From Nocardioides aquaticus (GTDB taxonomy: Bacteria; Actinomycetota; Actinomycetes; Propionibacteriales; Nocardioidaceae), in contig NZ_CP075371.1 of assembly GCF_018459925.1 (NCBI RefSeq), forward strand, positions 1 to 64,000: a stretch of DNA of 64,000 nucleotides, written 5' to 3'. Within the stretch, counting starts at the first letter, position 1. Each line of letters starts with the position of its first letter. The notes below the pieces were generated by a model, which saw only the letters and a program-made list of their open reading frames with translations, had not been told where the DNA came from and made no database searches. The position numbers and the translations under genes are program-made. Of the stretch, positions 30,492-37,035 are shown one piece after another.

Positions 30492-30901
30492 GGGGCGCGC
30501 TGACGAGGTACCGGGTGATGGCCACGATCGTCGGCGTCCTGCTGGTCGTGCTGATCCTGGTCGGCACCCCGCTGGCCAACTTCGACGGCACCGGCATGTG
30601 GTACGTCATCCCGTCCACGCCGGAGGTCTTCCCGGCCGGGTCGACGGCCCACGAGGTCGGCCTCGCGATCACCGAGTACCTCGGCGTGGCGCACGGCTGG
30701 CTCTACATGATCTTCCTGGTCACCGCCTTCTGGCTGAGCCGCAAGGCCGACTGGGACCTCGGCTTCACCGTCGTCACCCTGCTCTGCGGGACCGTGCCGC
30801 TGCTGTCCTTCTGGGCCGAGCGCCGGGCCACGCGCCGGGTGCGGGCCGAGCACGGCGCCGAGCTGGCCGCGCCCGCCGCGCCGGCCGCCGCCACCCGTTG
30901 A
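30488..30901 (+). CDS. DUF3817 integral membrane protein
   Basis: 137-aa protein with three to four hydrophobic helices: MATIVGVLLVVLILVGTPLA at the N-terminus, YLGVAHGWLYMIFLVTAFWL in the middle and FTVVTLLCGTVPLLSFWAE at the end. The pattern AHGWLYM...F matches DUF3817, a small membrane family linked to SURF1 genes in actinobacteria. GTG 30488 overlaps the SURF1 stop (GTGA), so both are translated together. Ala/Arg-rich tail. Confidence 0.85.
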   Translation: MRGALTRYRVMATIVGVLLVVLILVGTPLANFDGTGMWYVIPSTPEVFPAGSTAHEVGLAITEYLGVAHGWLYMIFLVTAFWLSRKADWDLGFTVVTLLCGTVPLLSFWAERRATRRVRAEHGAELAAPAAPAAATR

Positions 30902-30905
30902 GCGC

Positions 30906-31760
30906 ATGACCACCGCCTTCGTCCTCGGCGGCGGCGGCGTCCTGGGCGCGGTCGAGGTCGGGATGCTGCGGGCCCTGCTGGAGCGGGGTGTGACCCCCGA
31001 CCTGGTGCTCGGCACCAGCGTCGGCGCCCTGAACGGCGCCCTGGTCGCCAGCGACCCGACCCCGGACGTGGTCGACCGGCTGACCTCGCTGTGGCGCTCG
31101 GTCGCGGAGTCCGGTGAGGAGCTCTACGGCGACCGCCGCCTGCGCACGCTGCGCCGCGCCCTGACCACCGGGACGCACCTCTACTCCGCGGCACCCCTGC
31201 GCCGCCGGGTCGAGGCCGAGCTCGGCGGCGCCCGCTTCGAGGACCTCCCGGTGCGCCTCGAGGTGTGCGCGGCCAGCATCGAGCGGGCGGCGGAGCACTG
31301 GTTCACCCGCGGCCCGGTCGCGCCGGCGGTGATGGCCAGCGCGGCCGTCCCCGGCCTGCTGCCGCCCGCCGAGGTGGACGGGCAGCACTACCTCGACGGC
31401 GGCATCGTGAACTCGATCCCGCTCGGGCGGGCCGTGGAGCTCGGGGCGACCCGGGTCTTCGTGCTGCAGGTCGGCCGGGTCGACCGGCCGCTCGCGGTCC
31501 CGCAGCGCCCGTGGCAGGTCGCCCGGGTCGCCTTCGAGATCGCGCGCCGCCACCGGTTCGCGCGCGAGCTCGAGCTGGTCGCCGGCGCCCGCCCCGAGGT
31601 CGAGTGCCACGTGCTGCCGGCCCGCGGCACGTCGGCGCGCGACGACTCGCTGACCGCCTTCCGCGACACCTCCGGCGTCACGCGGCGGATCGAGGCGACG
31701 TACGACGCCACGCGGGCCTACCTCGCCGAGCACGACGTCGCCGCCACGGGCACCTCGTGA
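30906..31760 (+). CDS. Patatin-like phospholipase
   Basis: 284-aa serine lipase-like protein with the patatin fold. The oxyanion glycine motif GGGGVLGAVEVG is at residues 8-19, the nucleophile elbow is GTSVG (Ser at residue 39) and the catalytic aspartate is in DGGIVNSIPL (about 164-173). It would release fatty acids from membrane lipids. ATG 30906, four bases after the DUF3817 stop; the stop overlaps the acyltransferase gene by 4 bases. Pairing with an acyltransferase suggests lipid remodelling. Confidence 0.93.
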   Translation: MTTAFVLGGGGVLGAVEVGMLRALLERGVTPDLVLGTSVGALNGALVASDPTPDVVDRLTSLWRSVAESGEELYGDRRLRTLRRALTTGTHLYSAAPLRRRVEAELGGARFEDLPVRLEVCAASIERAAEHWFTRGPVAPAVMASAAVPGLLPPAEVDGQHYLDGGIVNSIPLGRAVELGATRVFVLQVGRVDRPLAVPQRPWQVARVAFEIARRHRFARELELVAGARPEVECHVLPARGTSARDDSLTAFRDTSGVTRRIEATYDATRAYLAEHDVAATGTS

Positions 31761-32848
31761 GCTGGACCAGCGCGACCGCGCGACGCACCTGGGTGGTGCG
31801 CCGGTTCGTGCTGGCCCCGGCGGTGGTCGCGCTGACCGCGCTGGTCTGGGCCCTGCTGCCGGTCGGCATCGTCGTGAGCGCGCTGGTGTCGCCGCTGATG
31901 AGCGGGCGGTGGCGGGCCCTGCGGCTGTTCTGGCTGCTCGTGGTGTGGCTCAGCATCGAGACCGTCTGCCTGGCGGTGCTGCTGGGCTGGTGGGTGGCCA
32001 GCGGGTTCGGGCGGCGGATCCGGACGCCGTACTGGGAGGGCGTGCACTACGACCTGGCCCAGGGCATGACCTGGGTGCTCTTCGGACGCGCCGAGCGGGT
32101 GCTGAACCTCCGGGTGGTCACCGAGGGCCCCGACCCCGACGCCCATCCCGGCCACCCGCTGGTGGTGGTCAGCCGGCACGCCGGGCCCGGCGACTCGCTG
32201 GTGCTCGTGCACGCCCTGCTGCACTGGTACCGCCGCGAGCCGCGGATCGTGCTGAAGGACACGATCGCCTGGGACCCGCTCGCCGGGGTGCTCCTGGGAC
32301 GGATACCGTCCCGGTTCGTGACCCCGGGCGGGGACGCCGGCGACACGCTGGAGGGGCAGGTGGCCGCGCTGGCCACCGGCCTCGACGACGACGACGCGTT
32401 CGTGATCTTCCCCGAGGGCGGCAACTTCACCCCCGGCCGCCGCCAGCGCGGCATCGACCGGTTGCGTGAGCGCGGTCTCGAGCCGATGGCGCGGCGCGCG
32501 GAGGCGCTCACGAACGTCCTCGCGCCCCGCCCCGGGGGCCTCCTGGCCGCCCTGGACGCCGCCCCGGAGGCCGACGTCGTGCTGGTCGCCCACACCGGGC
32601 TCGACCACCTGCTGACCGCGGCCGACCTCTGGCGGGAGGTGCCGATGGACAAGCAGCTGATCATGCGGTGGTGGCGGGTGCCCCGCGAGGAGGTCCCGCT
32701 CGACCGGGACGCCCGGATCGAGTGGCTCTACGACTGGTGGGCCCACATCGACGCCTGGGTCGACGAGCACCGTCCCGAGCCGCTGGCCCCGGGCGCCGTC
32801 CGTCGCCGGGCCGCACCGGCCGCACGTCCGGACGCACCGACGGCCTGA
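31757..32848 (+). CDS. PlsC-like acyltransferase
   Basis: 363-aa membrane-bound glycerolipid acyltransferase. Two hydrophobic segments at the N-terminus (VVALTALVWALLPVGIVVSAL and LFWLLVVWLSIETVCLAVLL; 20-residue parts shown) precede the HX4D motif SRHAGPGDS and the FPEGGNFTP motif. GTG 31757 is chosen because it gives a 4-base GTGA overlap with the patatin stop; the frame runs open far upstream but that part is antisense-like. The Arg/Ala tail is low-complexity. It probably transfers acyl groups to lysophospholipid, acceptor not certain. Confidence 0.88.
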   Translation: MSWTSATARRTWVVRRFVLAPAVVALTALVWALLPVGIVVSALVSPLMSGRWRALRLFWLLVVWLSIETVCLAVLLGWWVASGFGRRIRTPYWEGVHYDLAQGMTWVLFGRAERVLNLRVVTEGPDPDAHPGHPLVVVSRHAGPGDSLVLVHALLHWYRREPRIVLKDTIAWDPLAGVLLGRIPSRFVTPGGDAGDTLEGQVAALATGLDDDDAFVIFPEGGNFTPGRRQRGIDRLRERGLEPMARRAEALTNVLAPRPGGLLAALDAAPEADVVLVAHTGLDHLLTAADLWREVPMDKQLIMRWWRVPREEVPLDRDARIEWLYDWWAHIDAWVDEHRPEPLAPGAVRRRAAPAARPDAPTA

Positions 32849-32870
32849 CCCCCGGAGGGGCCAGGCCGTC
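32839..32870. terminator. Bidirectional terminator hairpin
   Basis: Perfect 9-bp stem GACGGCCTG / CAGGCCGTC between the acyltransferase and the convergent gene on the - strand; it includes the acyltransferase stop codon. No U-tract. Confidence 0.6.
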
Positions 32871-32899
32871 AGCTGGTGCGGGGTGGTGCGGGGTCGTGC

Positions 32900-33717
32900 T
32901 CAGGCCTTGTGCTGGCCGTCCACGTCGATGACCTCGGCCGGGTCGTCCGGCGTCGTGGCCGTGTGCGGGGTGCCCGCGGCGTCGGCGAGGGCCTCGTCGG
33001 GCGAGGAGCCGGCCGAGTCGTCGAGTCCGGCGCCCTCGGCGGCGACCGGCGACGGGGGCGTCGTGGTCGAGGCCGGGGCGGGCGGCGGGGTCGGGGTGTA
33101 GGAGGACTGCCACGGGTCCTCCTGGGACCCCTGCAGCTTCTTGGCCACGAGGGCCGCGGCGCCGGCGACGCCGGCCACGACGAGCAGCGTCTTGAGCTTG
33201 CTCCGCTTCTTCTTCTGCGGCTGGCCGCTCAGCTCGGCGACCTTCGCGTCGGCGAGCTCCTTGACGGCTGCGGCCTTCGAACCGGCAGCGGCAGCGCCGG
33301 CGGCGACCACGGGGGCGGCCTTCACCTTGGCCTCGTGGACCAGGGGGCGGTGCGGTCGCGCACGGTCGCGAGGTGCGGCGCGGCCTTGCTGCGGACGTCG
33401 GCCACGTAGGGCGCGGAGAGGTCGCGGGCCTGGGCGACGTACGGCGTACCGACCTCGCGGGCCTTGTCGCGGGCGTCGGCGACGTACGGCGCGGCCTTGT
33501 CGCGGGCGTCGGCCACGTAGGGCGCGGCCTTGTCGCGGGCGTCGGCCAGCGCGGGGCCGGCCTTCTCCCGGGCGTCGTTCAGCGCGGGGATCGCGGTGTG
33601 GGTCACGAAGTCGCCCGCGGAGGTGAGGGCGGACTCGACGTGAGGCTTCGCCTTGGCTGCCAGGCCGACGCCGCCCGCCTGGGCGAGCAGGGTCTTCTTC
33701 TTCTTGCGCAGTGCCAT
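32900..33717 (-). pseudogene. Amphipathic 11-mer-repeat membrane protein, frameshifted
   Basis: Two adjacent frames form one protein of about 272 aa. The first begins MALRKKKKTLLAQAGG (ATG 33717, after AGAGGGAC) and carries 11-residue repeats of the type APYVADARDKA, as in apolipoprotein- or LEA-like amphipathic helices; the second continues VKAAPVVAAGAAAAG, then a basic patch QKKKRSKLK, one transmembrane helix (TLLVVAGVAGAAALVA) and a Pro/Thr tail. One base added to the G5 run at 33343-33347 fuses them. The helices could coat a lipid droplet or membrane; this is inference. Convergent with plsC. Confidence 0.7.
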
Positions 33718-33948
33718 GCGAACGTCCCTCTGCAGTGGTGGTCTGGGGGTCTCACCCAATCATGAACGGGCCGGACCGACCACGCTCCGGGGGCGGGCGG
33801 CACACGCTCCGCTTGATGATCATGGCAGGATCGCCGGGGACGACCTCCACCCGCACGGGTGGCGGAACCGGCCGCGGGCGCGGGGCGATGACCCCGCGGG
33901 ACCTGCGACGACGCCGACGACAGACCGACCGGAAAGGCACCCCCACCC

Positions 33949-34458
33949 ATGCCGAAGCAGGCGATCCTCCACACCAACCGCGGCGCCATCTCCGTGGACC
34001 TCTTCCCCGACCACGCGCCGGAGACCGTCGCCAACTTCACCGGTCTGGCGACCGGCGAGAAGTCCTACGACGACGGCCGCGGCCGCAGCGGCCCGTTCTA
34101 CGACGGCCTCGTGTTCCACCGGATCATCGACGGCTTCATGGTCCAGGGCGGCTGCCCGACCGGCACCGGCACCGGCGGCCCCGGCTACACGTTCAAGGAC
34201 GAGCCGCACCCCGAGCTGACCTTTGACAAGCCCTACCTGCTCGCGATGGCCAACGCCGGGCCGGGCACGAACGGCTCGCAGTTCTTCATCACCCTCGGCA
34301 AGACCCCGTGGCTGAACTTCAAGCACACCATCTTCGGCGAGGTCGCCGACCAGGCCGGGCGCGAGGTCGTCGACGCCATCGGCAAGGCCCCGACCGGCCC
34401 CGGTGACCGTCCCCTCGAGGACGTCGTCATCGAGCGTGTCGAGGTCGTGGACAACTGA
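33949..34458 (+). CDS. Cyclophilin-type peptidyl-prolyl isomerase
   Basis: 169-aa cytoplasmic cyclophilin; catalyses cis-trans isomerisation at proline. The signature FHRIIDGFMVQGGCPTGTG (about residues 48-66), ANAGPGTNGSQFFITL and the closing HTIFGEV are all present, with the conserved active-site Arg in FHRII. AAAGG is upstream of ATG 33949. It is normally found at this position (ppiA) between the origin region and the rhomboid gene in actinobacteria. Confidence 0.95.
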   Translation: MPKQAILHTNRGAISVDLFPDHAPETVANFTGLATGEKSYDDGRGRSGPFYDGLVFHRIIDGFMVQGGCPTGTGTGGPGYTFKDEPHPELTFDKPYLLAMANAGPGTNGSQFFITLGKTPWLNFKHTIFGEVADQAGREVVDAIGKAPTGPGDRPLEDVVIERVEVVDN

Positions 34459-34487
34459 CGCAGCAGCCCGCTCCGGGCACCGGAGGG

Positions 34488-35372
34488 GTGCCGGTCTGCT
34501 ACCGGCACCCCGACCGGGAGAGCCACATCCGCTGCCAGCGGTGCAGCCGCCCGATCTGCCCCGACTGCATGAACGACGCCGCGGTCGGCTTCCAGTGCCC
34601 CGCGTGCCTGGCGGAGGGTCGCAAGCAGACCCGCCAGGGACGCACCCCGTACGGCGGCCGTCGCTCGGCGAACCCCCAGGCGACCTCCCTGACGCTGATC
34701 GCGGTCAACGTCGGGGTCTGGCTGGCGACCGTGCTGGCCGGTGGCGCCTCCTCCGGCCTGGTGCGCACCCTCGTGCTGCGCCCGGACGGTGGCTGCGTCG
34801 GGCTCGGCGCGCCGGACGCCGGCTCGTGCACCTCCTCGGGCGGGCTGTGGCTGCCGGGCGTCGCCGACGGCGCGCTGTGGCAGCTGGTCACCAACGCGTT
34901 CCTCCACGTCGACGTGCTCCACCTGCTGCTGAACATGGTGGCCGTCTACGTGCTCGGCCCCCAGCTCGAGGGTCTCCTCGGCCGGGCGCGCTTCCTCGCC
35001 CTCTACCTGGTCTCGGCGCTCTCCGCCTCGGCCCTGGTGATGTGGGCCGCCCCGCAGTTCCAGGCCACCCTCGGTGCCTCGGGCGCCGTCTTCGGCCTGT
35101 TCGCGGCCTACCTCGTCGTCGCGCTGAAGGTGAAGGCGCCGCTCCAGCCGATCCTGGTGATCCTCGGCATCAACCTGCTGATCACCGTCGTGGGTCGCGG
35201 GTTCATCTCCTGGCAGGGCCACCTCGGCGGCTTCGTCGGCGGCATCCTGCTGGCGTTGGCCTTGGTCTACGCGCCGAAGCAGCAGCGGGCCCGGTGGCAG
35301 TGGGCCGGTGTGGCCGCGGTCGCGGTCCTGGTCCTGGTGGTCATCGCCGCCCGGGTCGCCGTCCTCGCCTGA
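34488..35372 (+). CDS. Rhomboid family intramembrane serine protease with N-terminal B-box zinc finger
   Basis: 294-aa membrane protease. An N-terminal zinc-binding module (CYRHPDRESHIRCQRCSRP, CPDCMND, CPAC) precedes six to seven hydrophobic helices. The rhomboid catalytic dyad is visible: serine in GASGAVFG and histidine in WQGHLGGFVGG; the NxxxH helix reads HVDVLHLLLNMVA. GTG 34488 is conventional, but SD-like GGAGG abuts it; a CTG at 34455 (CTGA overlap with the ppi stop, GAGGTCG upstream) would add MTQQPAPGTGG, so the true start may be non-canonical. Substrates unknown. Confidence 0.92.
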   Translation: MPVCYRHPDRESHIRCQRCSRPICPDCMNDAAVGFQCPACLAEGRKQTRQGRTPYGGRRSANPQATSLTLIAVNVGVWLATVLAGGASSGLVRTLVLRPDGGCVGLGAPDAGSCTSSGGLWLPGVADGALWQLVTNAFLHVDVLHLLLNMVAVYVLGPQLEGLLGRARFLALYLVSALSASALVMWAAPQFQATLGASGAVFGLFAAYLVVALKVKAPLQPILVILGINLLITVVGRGFISWQGHLGGFVGGILLALALVYAPKQQRARWQWAGVAAVAVLVLVVIAARVAVLA

Positions 35373-35432
35373 CCGGCCCCGTCGCCGTCGGCCGTCCCGG
35401 CCCGCCACGGCCGTCCCGACCCGGCCACGGCA

Positions 35433-35506
35433 GCTGTAACGCTGTGTTACTTCATCTGGTGCACCGTCATGACGGTGCAGGAGACCGAGTAACACAGCGA
35501 TACAGC
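35433..35506. repeat. 74-bp near-symmetrical palindrome
   Basis: Outer arms GCTGTAACGCTGTGTTAC (35433-35450) and GTAACACAGCGATACAGC (35489-35506) match in 17 of 18 positions; the centre is a perfect 18-bp palindrome GCACCGTCATGACGGTGC (35461-35478); both spacers are exactly 10 bp. Each outer arm also contains GTAAC-N5-GTTAC-like half-sites. It lies in the 334-bp gap between the rhomboid gene and crgA. Confidence 0.85.
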
Positions 35507-35527
35507 CGCGCCCGGCCGCGGGGTCGA

Positions 35528-35597
35528 GTTTCCACACCTGTGGAGCACCCGGTGGATAACTACACGCATGTTATTCACAGGGAGTTCCACAGGTGTG
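35528..35597. promoter_or_regulatory. DnaA-box-like cluster
   Basis: Within 70 bp: GTTTCCACA (35528-35536), GGTGGATAA (35551-35559, 8/9 to a box), TTATTCACA (35571-35579, 8/9) and TTCCACAGG near 35585. CACACCTGTGGA (35533-35544) and TCCACAGGTGTG (35586-35597) are perfect inverted repeats. These are better DnaA-box matches than those in the dnaA-dnaN gap. Confidence 0.55.
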
Positions 35598-35625
35598 AGT
35601 AACCGTGTCCGGGGCCCGGACGCAG

Positions 35626-35655
35626 ACAGTCCCCGACGATCTCGTCGGGGACTGT
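35626..35655 (-). terminator. Terminator of crgA
   Basis: Perfect 14-bp inverted repeat ACAGTCCCCGACGA / TCGTCGGGGACTGT with a 2-nt centre, 50 bp downstream of the crgA stop on the - strand. Confidence 0.7.
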
Positions 35656-35706
35656 GCGTGCGGGGGTACGGGCGGGCGGCCCGCGCGGGTCAGCGCGGCG
35701 GCGCGC

Positions 35707-36174
35707 TCACTCCCACTTGGTGGCGAAGACGAAGCCGACCGCCATCGCCGCCACGCCGACGAAGAGGTTGCGCTGGCCGAGGTCGTCGAAGACCGGCAGC
35801 ACGGAGACATCGTCGCTGATGATGTAGAAGACGCAGATCCAGACCAGGCCGAACAGGAACGAGCCGAGCATCCCGACCACGACGCCGCGGCCGCGGCCGA
35901 GGGGGGTCGAGGGGTGGGCGGCGACGACCAGGCCGAGGAACAGCAGGCCGAAGCCGATGAGGTAGTTCCAGTCGCCGAGGTCGGCCATGAAGGCCGGGCT
36001 GCCGGCCTCGGGGGCCGGCTCGCCGACCACGGGGCTGCCGGCACGGACCGCGACGTAGTAGAAGGCGATCCACGCGACGCCGACCACCATCATCAGCACG
36101 GCCACGACGAACCGGGCCGTCACCACGCGGCCCCGGTCGGGGTCGGTGTAGGTCTGGGGCTTGGTCTTGGCCAC
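35707..36174 (-). CDS. crgA: Cell division protein CrgA, duplicated-domain form
   Basis: CrgA is a small two-helix membrane protein that links FtsZ, PBPs and other divisome parts in actinobacteria. Here 155 aa instead of about 85-95. The C-terminal half (FLFGLVWICVFYIISDD, DDLGQRNLFVGVAAMAVGFVFATKW) is CrgA; the N-terminal half has the same pattern (VVGVAWIAFYYVAV, ADLGDWNYLIGFGLLFLGLVVA), so the gene looks like a tandem duplication with four helices. GTG 36174 has GAGGAG upstream. Divergent from the DUF881 gene. Confidence 0.85.
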   Translation of the reverse strand: MAKTKPQTYTDPDRGRVVTARFVVAVLMMVVGVAWIAFYYVAVRAGSPVVGEPAPEAGSPAFMADLGDWNYLIGFGLLFLGLVVAAHPSTPLGRGRGVVVGMLGSFLFGLVWICVFYIISDDVSVLPVFDDLGQRNLFVGVAAMAVGFVFATKWE

Positions 36175-36255
36175 GAAGGGGCTCCTCGTCGGGCGCGCGT
36201 CGCCGCCGGGGGCGGCGTGGGGGCAGATGATGGTCCGGCGGTTACCTTAGTCGTC

Positions 36256-37035
36256 GTGAGCCAGACCGATCCGGAGGACCCCGCCCAGGCGCCGCGCCGT
36301 GCGCTGCGTCCCGGGTGGAGGGTGGCGACTCCCGCCGTGGTCGTGGTGAGCGGCCTGCTGTTCGCGGTCAGCGCCACCAACAGCGACGGCACCGACCTGC
36401 GCCCGGGCCGCTACCGCGACATGGTCAGCGTGGTCGAGGGGGAGTCCCGTGCCTACGACGCGCTGGCCGCCCGTGCCTCCCAGCTCACCACCGAGGTGGA
36501 CGACCTCACGGCCTCGGTCGGCTCCGCCGAGGTCGACGAGGTGCGCGGCGAGGCGGCCGCGCTGCGGGCCTCCGCCGGGCTCGAGCCCGAGGTGGGCCCC
36601 GGCGTCAGCGTGGTGCTGGCCGACGCCTCGTCCGAGACGATCGACGACGCCGTCTCCGCCGGGGTGCAGGACATCAACGAGCTCGTGGTGCACCAGCAGG
36701 ACATCCAGGCCGTGGTCAACGCCCTGTGGGCCGGCGGCGCCAGCGCGGTGACGGTCGAGGGCCAGCGGATCGTGTCGACCACCGGCATCAAGTGCGAGGG
36801 CAACGCGGTGCAGCTGCAGGGCATCCCGTACCCCCAGCCGTACGAGATCGCCGCGGTGGGCGACCCGGCCGACCTCGTCGACGCCCTCGACACCGACCCG
36901 TACGTCGCGGGCTACCGCGCCGACGCCGCCGACCCGTCCGGGGGCGTCGGGTGGGGCCTGGACCTGGAGGCCGAGGTGGTCGCCCCGGCCTACGACGGCC
37001 TGCTCGACCTCAGCTACGCCGAGCCGCAGGCCTGA
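36256..37035 (+). CDS. DUF881 family protein
   Basis: 259-aa protein of the DUF881 family, found beside crgA and pknB in actinobacteria. One membrane anchor near residues 20-42 (VATPAVVVVSGLLFAVSATN), then a coiled-coil (YDALAARASQLTTEVDDL) and the extracytoplasmic domain with GPGVSVVLADAS, VHQQDIQAVVNALWAGGA and GQRIVSTTGIKCEGN. The last phrase is diagnostic. GTG 36256 is likely leaderless or nearly so (TTACCTTAG just upstream). Its 3' end overlaps pknB on the other strand by 26 bp. Role at the division site is inferred. Confidence 0.9.
   Translation: MSQTDPEDPAQAPRRALRPGWRVATPAVVVVSGLLFAVSATNSDGTDLRPGRYRDMVSVVEGESRAYDALAARASQLTTEVDDLTASVGSAEVDEVRGEAAALRASAGLEPEVGPGVSVVLADASSETIDDAVSAGVQDINELVVHQQDIQAVVNALWAGGASAVTVEGQRIVSTTGIKCEGNAVQLQGIPYPQPYEIAAVGDPADLVDALDTDPYVAGYRADAADPSGGVGWGLDLEAEVVAPAYDGLLDLSYAEPQA

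Noticed and set aside
31265..31756. Upstream extension of the acyltransferase frame
   Set aside because: Runs through patatin in another frame with no homology; GTGA at 31757 is the natural start.
35605..36255. Upstream extension of the DUF881 frame
   Set aside because: This part is antisense to crgA and terminates in the crgA terminator; homology begins at 36256.
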